This document shows positions 1 through 6,087 of a stretch of DNA of 64,000 nucleotides, in pieces (the stretch's first letter is position 1; the number at the start of each line of letters is the position of its first letter). The translations under genes were made by a program, and so were the position numbers. The notes below the pieces were generated by a model. It saw nothing but the letters and a program-made list of their open reading frames with translations. It did not search any database and was not told where the DNA came from. This DNA is from an uncultured Bacteroidales bacterium. Lineage in GTDB: Bacteria; Bacteroidota; Bacteroidia; Bacteroidales; Paludibacteraceae. The stretch is from positions 1 to 64,000 of the forward strand of contig ONPG01000005.1 of NCBI GenBank assembly GCA_900319645.1, written 5' to 3'.

Positions 1-1061
1 TCCAAGAAGATCTGTTTCTGACGCTCAATCTCGTTGCGCAGTTGCTCTTCAGTGGGCAAGAAAGTCAAGTACTTAGCTGCATAGAGTTGCTTGCTGTCGT
101 GCAGGATGGAATAGTGCGCAATATCCTTGCTCGTTTCTGCACAGAGTAGCAAACCTATCGTTGGATTGTCACCTTCCGTCCGGCGCAATTCATCAAACAT
201 GCGGATGTACATATCCATCTGTCCAACGTCTTGATGACTAATCGTGGTTGTCTTTAAGTCTACCAAGAAATAGCATTTGAGAATCACATTATAGAAGACA
301 AGGTCGATATAATAATCACCCGTATCGGTAGCAATGTGGTATTGTTCGTTCATGAAAGCGAATCCTTTTCCCATCTCCAGTAGGAACTCTTTAAGGTGCT
401 TGATAATCGCTTTCTCCAAATCGGATTCCGTAAAACTGGTGTTTGCCGATAGTTGTAGGAACTCAGCCACCAGCGGGTTCTTCATAAACTCCAACTTGTC
501 AGGTTGCTTGATCTCTGTCAACTGAAGCATTTCTTCTATTACAGCATCTTTTTTAGGTGCTTGAAGTAATCGATAGTAGTACTGCGAACCAATATTTCTG
601 TCTAACGTGCGCGTACTCCACATTTCTTTCGAAGCTTCCTGTAAATACCAATAACGAGCATCCTCATCTGCAACTCGTAACAAACTACGGAAATGGGTCC
701 ATTTCAAATTTGGTACGCGCGCGTGCCAAATCTCTAAATCGCTGAAATACAAATAGAATTGACGATAATTACGCAAATCACGTGCTGTAAAACCGGACGC
801 ATATTCTATTGACAAATCTTCGGCCAAACATTCCATCATCTGCGTTCCATATTCAGCACGTTTTTCTCCGTGTTGCTCCTCCTCAACAATACGTCTGCCA
901 ATTTGCCAATAGGTATTAACCATCACCATATCAACACCTTGATATGCTTCTTGTAACCCCTTCTCTATAATATGACGTACGTCATCCAATAACGTTTTAA
1001 AAGATTCGGTACGCACGCGTGCCAAATCTTGAGAATGATGTGATATCTCTATATCTGCCAT
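1..1061 (-). CDS. YhcG-type PDDEXK nuclease domain protein (DUF1016), 3' end outside the window
   Basis: Reading leftward from the ATG at 1061, an open frame of 353 codons runs off the window edge, so the C-terminus is missing. The N-terminal half has the DUF1016 pattern (WQIGRRIVEEEQ, then ARDLRNYRQFY and WTHFRSLLRV). The second half has the PD-(D/E)XK nuclease core: YYIDLVFYN, then FLVDLK, then GQMDMYI. The last visible residues, LPTEEQLRNEIER, match the usual end of the family, so little is missing. YhcG-family proteins are predicted nucleases often found in accessory or defence regions; the function here is inferred. A Bacteroidota promoter lies directly upstream (1105-1136). Two GC-rich near-palindromes sit inside the coding sequence around 713-736 and 1009-1024. 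Confidence 0.85.
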   Translation of the reverse strand, partial: MADIEISHHSQDLARVRTESFKTLLDDVRHIIEKGLQEAYQGVDMVMVNTYWQIGRRIVEEEQHGEKRAEYGTQMMECLAEDLSIEYASGFTARDLRNYRQFYLYFSDLEIWHARVPNLKWTHFRSLLRVADEDARYWYLQEASKEMWSTRTLDRNIGSQYYYRLLQAPKKDAVIEEMLQLTEIKQPDKLEFMKNPLVAEFLQLSANTSFTESDLEKAIIKHLKEFLLEMGKGFAFMNEQYHIATDTGDYYIDLVFYNVILKCYFLVDLKTTTISHQDVGQMDMYIRMFDELRRTEGDNPTIGLLLCAETSKDIAHYSILHDSKQLYAAKYLTFLPTEEQLRNEIERQKQIFL

Positions 1062-1104
1062 ATTTTTTTTATTTGCTTGTTTGTTGCCTGCACCCAATTC
1101 GGGT

Positions 1105-1136
1105 GCAAAGGTAATAAAAATTTTTGACATATGCAA
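1105..1136 (-). promoter_or_regulatory. promoter of the YhcG-like gene
   Basis: On the minus strand a TTG (1136-1134) is followed after 20 bases by TACCTTTGC (1113-1105), the Bacteroidota -33/-7 arrangement. The transcript would start about 45 bases before the ATG at 1061. Confidence 0.75.
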
Positions 1137-1181
1137 GTAAATCGCTTGATTTGTATTCTGAAAGATGATTTTGAAAGGGAT

Positions 1182-1203
1182 TTTTGTGTAAGATTACACA
1201 AAA
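1182..1203. promoter_or_regulatory. perfect 10-bp dyad, possible operator
   Basis: TTTTGTGTAA, two bases, then TTACACAAAA form a perfect inverted repeat, about 46 bp upstream of the -33 element of the YhcG-like gene. It looks like a dimeric repressor or activator site. No T-run follows on either strand, so a terminator is less likely. The regulator is not identifiable. Confidence 0.4.
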
Positions 1204-1389
1204 GTTTTGTTTTTAAGGCAAATAAAACTTGCATAATTCAAAAAATTACAAATGAGCAATTCGAATGCTACTATCGTAAGAACGGCATCGACTATGACTA
1301 CGACGGCAGTTGGCAGAATCAATTCTATCATCACTTTGAAGTTTTACAAAGGTATATAAAGTTCTACAAAGTTTTTTTGATTTATGTGC

Positions 1390-1464
1390 CAAAAATGTGC
1401 GGAAATTTACAAAGTTCGTCACAAAAATGTGTGTGACTTCACAAAAATTCGTCACAAAAATGTG
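1390..1464 (+). repeat. three CAAAAATGTG repeats spaced 32-33 bp upstream of a promoter
   Basis: CAAAAATGTG occurs at 1390, 1422 and 1455; the last two copies are extended to TTCGTCACAAAAATGTGT. The last copy ends 8 bp before the -33 TTG at 1473. Near-constant spacing of about three helical turns suggests a protein binding one face of the DNA. Confidence 0.6.
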
Positions 1465-1472
1465 TAAAACAT

Positions 1473-1504
1473 TTGCATAAGTCAAAAAATTATTGTACCT
1501 TTGC
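1473..1504 (+). promoter_or_regulatory. promoter of the 381-aa unknown gene, followed by a start-site hairpin
   Basis: TTG at 1473-1475 and TACCTTTGC at 1496-1504 are 20 bases apart. Right after the -7 box, 1508-1524 forms a 7-bp hairpin (CGCTTTC, AGC, GAAAGCG), so the mRNA would begin with a stem-loop. A long leader of about 240 bases follows. Confidence 0.75.
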
Positions 1505-1639
1505 AGCCGCTTTCAGCGAAAGCGACTGTCCCGGACTCCGTGACACTAAACCGGAGAACATATTGAATTAGCGTTAATAGCGCAACTCGGCATATTCTTA
1601 CAAGATAAATTCGGCAAAAATTTTTACAACAAGGATAAT

Positions 1640-1741
1640 ATGCCCTATCTATCCATGTCTTGGCATGGGCGATGGGGTCTTGTTGTGGGTTTTGCCGAAC
1701 CCTTCTTGTGCCCCATCGTCTGTGTCTTTTGGACGCACTAA
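1640..1741 (+). other. possible leader ORF (33 codons) in a structured 5' leader
   Basis: In the leader of the next gene an ATG at 1640 opens a 33-codon hydrophobic frame with a TAA at 1739-1741, just before the next ATG at 1755. The same stretch can fold: GATGGGG near 1671 pairs with CCCCATC near 1711, enclosing a GGGTT/AACCC hairpin. It could be a leader peptide or attenuator, or chance reading through a structured RNA. Confidence 0.3.
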
Positions 1742-1754
1742 CAATATACCAGAA

Positions 1755-2900
1755 ATGGCACAGCGATACCAGACACAATTTGATTCGTTCGAGGGTTTAG
1801 AGACCGTCGTACAAGCGATTGAGGGCTTCTCTCAGGAGCGCTTTCTGGCATCGTTGCATCTGAACAACAGGCGCACGGCGATAGACATAGCTGCCCTTGA
1901 CACAAAGCTGCTTGGAGCGATAGCGAACTTGCAAGAGCAGCACGCGCAGTTGTTGGATTTCTCGCTGACTTTCAACAGTCAGTTTGTAACGCGGAACAAC
2001 CATTATTTCAACTCGGCTCATCAGTTACTGCGCAAGATACATTCCGGCGTGACGCAAATGAAGGACATATACAAGCGGTTCACACCAAACAGCAGTACCA
2101 CCGTACCCGCTTCTATTCAAGATTACACACCACCGTCCATTTTTGAGCGTTCGTCATTGGGTATCGCACCTTATACGCGCCCCATGTACGGACTGGATGC
2201 TTATTCTCCGGAAGTACAACGGCTTTGCATGGATATGAAGCGGTTCTTTGATATGTTGCGCGAGTCATTGCTTGTCTGTTTAGAGGTAATCCGGCAAGAG
2301 CAATACATCCGCAGAGACCCCAACCAATGCACGGAGTTATACCATGATTTCAAAGAGGAAAACTATCTCCGCATAAGAAAACACATCAATAGTATCCGGC
2401 TTAACACGAGCGAGTTCAGCCCGGACAACAATCCGGCGATTGATCTAAGGCAAGCGAGTGAGAGCGAGGAAGAATTCTCGCAAAAGGGTTTTCACAATCT
2501 CGAATTCGATGATGTGTGTTCGTTGGCGACCAAGGAATTAGTGGAAGAGGAACAGCGCGGTATTTATACAGCAGAAGAATTGCAGTTGTTTGCGGAAGAC
2601 CGCGAGAAGATCTCTTCGGTGCGGTATATCATCACGCATTTTGACGAGTATCTGCCCGCCAATCCAAGGCGCAAGACCGTGCCTGCGGATTATGTGGCGT
2701 GCCTAATGGGATGGTGCGAAATACCGATTAAGAAAAACTTGGCTTTCGTGAACTATTTTGCAGCGACTTACAAGAAGGCGAACGGGCAATACAAGCCACC
2801 TTCCAACTCAGCTGTCAATGTGAAGAAAAGAACCTCATGGAAGGGTCTTTCTGAGTTTGAACAAGTCATCTCACAATGGGAAAGCGTAGAAATTAGTTGA
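1755..2900 (+). CDS. hypothetical protein, 381 aa
   Basis: I do not recognise this family. The frame is open further upstream, but the region before 1755 is a structured leader, so the start is placed at the ATG reading MAQRYQTQFDSFEG. The protein is soluble, rich in charged residues and largely helical in appearance, without signal peptide or membrane segments. The C-terminal third (about residues 270-381) contains an acidic helix followed by a basic stretch ending in KKRTSWKG, which might be a DNA-binding tail. I compared it with the RteC regulator family and could not support that. It has its own promoter (1473-1504) behind a repeat array and ends inside a terminator, so it is a single-gene unit in the accessory region. 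Confidence 0.6.
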   Translation: MAQRYQTQFDSFEGLETVVQAIEGFSQERFLASLHLNNRRTAIDIAALDTKLLGAIANLQEQHAQLLDFSLTFNSQFVTRNNHYFNSAHQLLRKIHSGVTQMKDIYKRFTPNSSTTVPASIQDYTPPSIFERSSLGIAPYTRPMYGLDAYSPEVQRLCMDMKRFFDMLRESLLVCLEVIRQEQYIRRDPNQCTELYHDFKEENYLRIRKHINSIRLNTSEFSPDNNPAIDLRQASESEEEFSQKGFHNLEFDDVCSLATKELVEEEQRGIYTAEELQLFAEDREKISSVRYIITHFDEYLPANPRRKTVPADYVACLMGWCEIPIKKNLAFVNYFAATYKKANGQYKPPSNSAVNVKKRTSWKGLSEFEQVISQWESVEIS

Positions 2901-2916
2901 TTCTGCGCTTTTTTTT
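2884..2916 (+). terminator. rho-independent terminator overlapping the stop codon
   Basis: GCGTAGAA (2884-2891) pairs with TTCTGCGC (2901-2908) with one wobble pair, followed by eight T. The stop codon of the 381-aa gene lies in the loop. Confidence 0.7.
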
Positions 2917-3130
2917 GTGCCCAAATTTACCGATTCTAAAACGATTTACTCACATCGTTTTCATTTTCCGTTTCAAAATCTGCATCGTTTGTTTTAAAAT
3001 TTGTTTTTTATTAAAACGAAAAGCGGGTTTGTTTTATTTTTTGAATTTTGCGTTTTAAGTCCGTTTTAGCACGGACTGTTTTTGTTTTAGAAAGTACTGA
3101 AACACAGCTATTTACAATCAATTTCAAAAC
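2917..3130 (+). repeat. AT-rich gap with degenerate CGTTTT/AAAACG words
   Basis: There is no gene here. Variants of CGTTT recur, e.g. ATCGTTT at 2954 and at 2984 (30 bp apart), and CGTTTTA near 3051 and 3063. This may be a decayed version of the spaced repeat arrays seen before other accessory promoters, but the pattern is much less regular. Confidence 0.3.
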
Positions 3131-3162
3131 TTGTTCATGTCAAAAATAAGCAGTAATTTTGC
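3131..3162 (+). promoter_or_regulatory. promoter of the small-gene module
   Basis: TTG at 3131 and TAATTTTGC at 3154-3162 with 20 bases between. A 9-bp hairpin (GCGTCTTTC, then GGAAGGACGC, 3164-3187) begins directly downstream. Confidence 0.75.
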
Positions 3163-3279
3163 AGCGTCTTTCACAAAGGAAGGACGCAAAGAACTATTTA
3201 TTAACCGCGAAAGTTTGTGTGTCTGCACGTGCATTGAGTGGCCACTCGCATACAGATCACGCACAAAACTTTTACAACT
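3163..3279 (+). ncRNA. structured 5' leader, shares its layout with 43304-43426
   Basis: After the start-site hairpin comes the word ACTATTTATTAACC (from 3193). Next is a possible outer stem: AAAGTTTGTG (from 3210) with CACAAAACTTT (3262-3273), allowing one bulge. Between the arms lie two adjacent palindromes, TGCACGTGCA (3224-3233) and GAGTGGCCACTC (3236-3247). The leader at 43304-43426 has the same order of parts with different palindromes. This looks like a cis-regulatory RNA; I know no named family that fits. Confidence 0.45.
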
Positions 3280-3714
3280 ATGTCAAACAACATCAAACCA
3301 GTTCAAACAACTTCCAACTACCCGGTCATCGACCAATTTTTCGCAGCACAGATCGCTGCCAACGAGAGTAATGCCACCATGGACAGCCTGCGCGAGGACG
3401 TGAAGCAGGCAGTAGAAGCTATCATCGCCGAGGAAGGCTTGGGTAAGAACTTCACCGGCACGATCGAGTACCACGGTATCAAGATCGTCGTCAGCCGGCC
3501 TAAGTCCTTCACCTGGGAGAAGAACACCAACCCTGCCATCACCTCCGACCCCAACCACGCCATCTACCTCCAGCAGCTCGCCCTCCAGGAGCAGATAGCC
3601 GCCCAACTCAAGGACATGCGTGCCGACGTCAAGCGCACCGCCGAGAAACTGGCTGCCGCCCATCCCGATTCCGACTCCATCAAGCGAGGCTTCCGCTTGG
3701 CGTTTAACGGATAA
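3280..3714 (+). CDS. hypothetical protein, 144 aa
   Basis: Starts at the ATG at 3280 (MSNNIKPVQTT), directly after the structured leader. I recognise no domain. It is a small soluble, mostly helical protein. The middle (about residues 55-85) reads as a short beta segment, GTIEYHGIKIVVSRPKSF. The C-terminal part is an Ala/Asp/Lys-rich amphipathic helix (LKDMRADVKRTAEKLAAAHP), possibly a coiled coil. Codon use is strongly C-ending compared with the AT-rich leader. It is the first gene of the module at 3.2-5.7 kb; its end is followed by a strong hairpin. Confidence 0.6.
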   Translation: MSNNIKPVQTTSNYPVIDQFFAAQIAANESNATMDSLREDVKQAVEAIIAEEGLGKNFTGTIEYHGIKIVVSRPKSFTWEKNTNPAITSDPNHAIYLQQLALQEQIAAQLKDMRADVKRTAEKLAAAHPDSDSIKRGFRLAFNG

Positions 3715-3742
3715 GTCCGCGAACCCTTTATCCATCCGGTTA

Positions 3743-3776
3743 GCTTGTTCCTTTTGGTGCACAAAAAGGAACAAGC
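3743..3776 (+). terminator. perfect 13-bp hairpin after the 144-aa gene
   Basis: GCTTGTTCCTTTT (3743-3755) is exactly complementary to 3764-3776, with an 8-nt loop. No T-run follows, so it may be an mRNA 3' stabiliser or a weak terminator on either strand. Confidence 0.45.
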
Positions 3777-3878
3777 ATATACCCGGGTAAAAAGAAAGGG
3801 CATAAAAGAAAAGAAGCAAAAGAATATAAAGAAAAATCTCCCCCTCCTCTACACTGCATAGAGTATATAGGGGGAGGG

Positions 3879-3912
3879 AGAGAAAATTAAAGAGAAAATT
3901 AAAGAGAAAATT
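3879..3912 (+). repeat. 12-bp tandem repeat forming a ribosome-binding region
   Basis: AGAGAAAATTAA starts at 3879, 3891 and 3903; the last copy runs into the ATG at 3913. Copy number would set the A-rich spacing before the start codon. Confidence 0.6.
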
Positions 3913-4284
3913 ATGGAGAATAAAACTGCTCCGGTTCTAAACCGGTCTTTTGAAGTTATTTGGGCTTTTCTGGCACCTGACGAGCAGCAGTTTGGCAACC
4001 GGAAAGAGGCTTGCAAGCGGCTCTGGAGCACATTGCCGGTTCCCAAGCAGCGGCAGATCTATGCGACCTTGTTTTGGCAGAGGGAGCAGAAGATTGAGAT
4101 TGACGCAAATCCTTATTTTGCCATCAGTCATTGCCAGCCCAAGCCGTTCAACTACAACGGCGCGAATGTGCCACTGCCGAACGATACGAAACTGTTTATT
4201 GCCAAGTACGGAGAGCACTACGGGGTATATTCCAAGTTGGATACAGAGGCTTTTGAGATGGTGGATAAAAAACCTTTTAATTAA
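3913..4284 (+). CDS. hypothetical protein, 123 aa
   Basis: Unrecognised. The ATG at 3913 follows a 12-bp tandem repeat. The protein opens MENKTAPVLNRSFEVIW. It is soluble, rich in aromatic residues (Trp at 17, 38 and 55) and Gln, and has no signal peptide. It lies in the same direction as the next small gene, 10 bp before it, so the two are probably co-transcribed. A replication or mobilisation role is possible but nothing in the sequence demonstrates it. Confidence 0.55.
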   Translation: MENKTAPVLNRSFEVIWAFLAPDEQQFGNRKEACKRLWSTLPVPKQRQIYATLFWQREQKIEIDANPYFAISHCQPKPFNYNGANVPLPNDTKLFIAKYGEHYGVYSKLDTEAFEMVDKKPFN

Positions 4285-4294
4285 ATTTACAACT

Positions 4295-4582
4295 ATGGAT
4301 TATCCTTTATACGATGTACCTTATTTGGTGCGGGATCCAAATGACTTCCGGATGTCGGAAAAACGGCATCAGATAGAAGTGCAAAACCAAGCCGTGGTGG
4401 ATGATTATTTTGTGGCACAGGACAAGGGTGCTTCGGCGCATGAGGCACGCGAGGCTGTGGCTATGAAGCATGGAATAACGCCCGAAAGAGTTTACACCAC
4501 CGTCAAATGGTTCTTTAATCAAGCCCGAAAAAGGAAAAAATACGATTTTTTGATAAAATTCGCACTTTTGGAGGAACACTAA
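4295..4582 (+). CDS. hypothetical protein, 95 aa, helix-turn-helix-like
   Basis: Starts at the ATG at 4295, 10 bp after the preceding stop. The N-terminus is Tyr/Pro-rich (MDYPLYDVPYLVRDP). The remainder is helical with an Ala-rich helix (GASAHEAREAVAMKHGITPERVYTTVKWFF) that resembles a small helix-turn-helix followed by a basic patch NQARKRKKYDF. A DNA-binding role is therefore plausible, but no family was recognised. Confidence 0.55.
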   Translation: MDYPLYDVPYLVRDPNDFRMSEKRHQIEVQNQAVVDDYFVAQDKGASAHEAREAVAMKHGITPERVYTTVKWFFNQARKRKKYDFLIKFALLEEH

Positions 4583-4623
4583 AGTTACTTTGATAGTATC
4601 TTTGCACTGTTTTTCGGAAAACA
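4568..4623 (+). promoter_or_regulatory. probable promoter with start-site hairpin (TCGG loop)
   Basis: TATCTTTGC at 4597-4605 is a good -7 element; the best -33 TTG (4568) is rather far away at 26 bases. TGTTTT, TCGG, AAAACA (4608-4623) forms a tetraloop hairpin at the expected start of the RNA. Confidence 0.5.
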
Positions 4624-4685
4624 TCATTGTTTAACACGGTATCCCGTCGGTATCTCGTCGGTGTACCACAATCTAAATCCTAACT

Positions 4686-5015
4686 ATGGCACGTTACAAA
4701 CCCATTGACATGGTGAAGCACTATCAGGGCAAGATCTGCATGCATTCTGATACGTACTTCCAGAAGCGAAAGCGCACCCTTTGTACCGGCAAGATCTGCA
4801 ACCCCCGTGACCTCGCCCAAAACCCCTACAAACCTGCGGAAATAGCCACGCACAACAAGTTCCGTCAGGCGATCCAAGCCGTCGCAGCCCTCACCGAGGA
4901 GCAGATTGCCGCGTACAAAGCCGCTTTCGAGAAGCAGCTCCAATCCCCCAAACCCAAGTACTCCTATCTCCGCAACTACATGATTGCCCAGGAGTACAAC
5001 AAGCTCGGCAACTAA
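4686..5015 (+). CDS. hypothetical protein, 109 aa, module family A
   Basis: The ATG at 4686 gives MARYKPIDMVKHYQGKICMHS. It is homologous to the minus-strand gene at 41351-41656: both share GKICxHS near the start, a central ICNPR, then an E..xxxKF helix, and end in a YxxLRxxxIAxEYxKL-like helix. The same plan (GKIxxxxR, TPxxAE, KF, then a long helix) recurs in the MGQVVF proteins at 5157 and 40785, so all four look like members of one small-protein family. No catalytic motif is visible; the basic, helical nature suggests nucleic-acid or protein binding. Confidence 0.6.
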   Translation: MARYKPIDMVKHYQGKICMHSDTYFQKRKRTLCTGKICNPRDLAQNPYKPAEIATHNKFRQAIQAVAALTEEQIAAYKAAFEKQLQSPKPKYSYLRNYMIAQEYNKLGN

Positions 5016-5037
5016 GCCGGCATCTGTTTTTATAATT

Positions 5038-5133
5038 GCCGGCATGTTATGCCGGCGCAGTATCAACCCCGCCCGCATGGTCTTTGTATCCGCCAAGTTT
5101 GGCGGATCCCCGTATCGACCATATATGGGCGAT
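5038..5133. repeat. three palindromic elements between module genes
   Basis: In order: GCCGGCAT/GTT/ATGCCGGC at 5038-5056; ATCCGCCAAGTTTGGCGGAT at 5088-5107; and ATCGACCATATATGGGCGAT at 5114-5133. The first is of the AT-nnn-AT loop type found at 41-42, 44-46 and 53-54 kb. The second and third are of the ATCCGCC or ATCGACC type. The GCATGGTC...ATCGACC stretch recurs at 41188-41224 in the opposite orientation relative to the MGQVVF gene. Confidence 0.7.
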
Positions 5134-5156
5134 TAAAACCAAAAACCTTAACAACT

Positions 5157-5489
5157 ATGGGACAAGTAGTATTCCAAGACCCGGTACATCACATCTCGGG
5201 CAAAATCAGTAAAAAGTATCGCACGACCTACAACTACCGCAAGGCGAGCGAACGCACCACGCCTATCACACCGGCAGAACAGATCATCCAGGGTAAGTTC
5301 TCCACCGTACGGGCCACCGCTCTGGTACGTAGCCGCGACCTGGCGCACCTGACCGCCGACCAGGCTCGCTGGGCACTCGCCCGCAAAGCCGGAGACCCGC
5401 ACACCACCTTCAACGGCTGGCTCTTCGCCAAAGGCTGGGAGAACTACGACGAGGAAAGCGGAACGGTTATATGGCCCGATTTGCTCTAA
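5157..5489 (+). CDS. hypothetical protein, 110 aa (MGQVVFQDP family), copy 1
   Basis: The ATG at 5157 follows a conserved short leader, AAACCTTAACAACT. The protein begins MGQVVFQDPVHHISGKIS and has a Thr/Ser-rich basic segment (KKYRTTYNYRKAS). It then has a helical region (TPAEQIIQGKFSTV) and ends NYDEESGTVIWPDLL. Copy 2 (40785-41144, minus strand) is nearly identical but carries eight extra residues (KYTSIRGE) after the RKASER segment. A third, truncated version lies at 56830-56994. The family is unknown. The gene is paired with a small lipoprotein gene downstream in copies 1 and 2. Confidence 0.65.
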   Translation: MGQVVFQDPVHHISGKISKKYRTTYNYRKASERTTPITPAEQIIQGKFSTVRATALVRSRDLAHLTADQARWALARKAGDPHTTFNGWLFAKGWENYDEESGTVIWPDLL

Positions 5490-5525
5490 GCGCAGCGGTC
5501 GGGATAGACCGAGTGAATGCACTTA

Positions 5526-5559
5526 GACAAAGGACAATGGACAAAGGACAATGGACAAA
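5526..5559 (+). repeat. 7-bp tandem repeat (ACAAAGG/ACAATGG)
   Basis: Alternating ACAAAGG and ACAATGG heptamers run up to the ATG at 5561. The same kind of spacer, in inverted order, precedes copy 2 of the lipoprotein gene (40751-40787). Confidence 0.75.
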
Positions 5560-5560
5560 T

Positions 5561-5722
5561 ATGAAGAAGATCATCTTGGCAGGCATGGTGGCGATAGTCG
5601 CCACCGCCTGCAACGTCACGCGGACCGTGACCACACGAAGCGAAGCATGGCAGAAAGGCGACACCAGCGTAGTCATTCAAACAAAGACCATCGAGACCTA
5701 CGACGCCACCAAGAAGCTGTAG
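5561..5722 (+). CDS. small lipoprotein, 53 aa, copy 1
   Basis: MKKIILAGMVAIVATACN has a charged start, a hydrophobic core and a lipobox ending ATAC, so the mature protein would be anchored through Cys17 and be only 37 residues long. The rest is Thr/Lys-rich (VTRTVTTRSEAWQKGDTSVV). Copy 2 (40586-40747) differs at only two residues. The C-terminal half resembles the second half of the 54-aa protein at 56830. No function is assignable. It sits directly after the MGQVVF gene and before a terminator. Confidence 0.65.
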   Translation: MKKIILAGMVAIVATACNVTRTVTTRSEAWQKGDTSVVIQTKTIETYDATKKL

Positions 5723-5725
5723 GGG

Positions 5726-5745
5726 ATCCGCCAAGATTGGCGGAT
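5726..5745. repeat. ATCCGCC-type palindrome
   Basis: ATCCGCCAA, GA, TTGGCGGAT; nearly the same as 5088-5107 (AAGTTT versus AAGATT centre). Confidence 0.7.
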
Positions 5746-5790
5746 AGATGAAAAGAGCGGATAGATGAACACACGCGGATAGACACAAAA

Positions 5791-5816
5791 GAGGAGCGGA
5801 CAAACCGCTCCTCTTT
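5791..5816 (+). terminator. terminator between the lipoprotein gene and tRNA-Ala
   Basis: GAGGAGCGG, ACAAA, CCGCTCCTC followed by TTT; 9-bp GC-rich stem. It sits between convergent units and may also stop the tRNA transcript coming from the right. Confidence 0.7.
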
Positions 5817-5817
5817 G

Positions 5818-5891
5818 TGGAGTATAGCGGACTCGAACCGCTCACCTCAACACTGCCAGTGTTGCGCTCTAGCCAGATGAGCTAATACCCC
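5818..5891 (-). tRNA. tRNA-Ala (GGC)
   Basis: The complement folds as a cloverleaf: acceptor GGGGTAT with ATACTCC (one wobble), D-arm TAGCTC...GAGC, anticodon arm CAACA-CTGGCAG-TGTTG giving anticodon GGC, and T-arm AGCGG-TTCGAGT-CCGCT. The discriminator is A and CCA is not encoded. Confidence 0.92.
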
Positions 5892-5930
5892 TTATGCCAT
5901 GCAGGCAACATACTGAATCAAAAATCCGGT

Positions 5931-5962
5931 GCAAAGGTAGTACTTTTTTTTGACATACACAA
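5931..5962 (-). promoter_or_regulatory. promoter of tRNA-Ala
   Basis: On the minus strand TTG (5962-5960) and TACCTTTGC (5939-5931) have 20 bases between them. It is divergent from the rho promoter, with 28 bp between the two -33 elements. Confidence 0.75.
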
Positions 5963-5990
5963 ATGTATTTGCATTTTTTTGAAAAAATAT

Positions 5991-6022
5991 TTGCATATAT
6001 GGGATTTTTTTTGTAATTTTGC
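5991..6022 (+). promoter_or_regulatory. promoter of rho
   Basis: TTG at 5991 and TAATTTTGC at 6014-6022 with 20 bases between; the leader before the ATG at 6088 is about 60 bases. Confidence 0.75.
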
Positions 6023-6087
6023 AGCGGATTTGAGAAAGGATACTCGTCCTGACCCATCCAAGTCTAAAGAATCCCATATTTATTTTT

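Noticed and set aside
1252..1361. A 35-codon ATG frame beginning MSNSNATIVRTAST
   Set aside because: No good promoter, very Thr-rich, ends in the repeat array; could be a gene fragment but nothing supports it.
1131..1436. Open frames across the YhcG upstream region (101 aa plus strand, 79 aa minus strand)
   Set aside because: They run through promoter, dyad and spaced repeats; the repeat-like protein text simply mirrors the CAAAAATGTG array. No plausible start signal.
1755..2900. RteC-type regulator
   Set aside because: The position and size fit, but the typical RteC C-terminal pattern (IYxLxxxGxINxGxAxI) is not visible.
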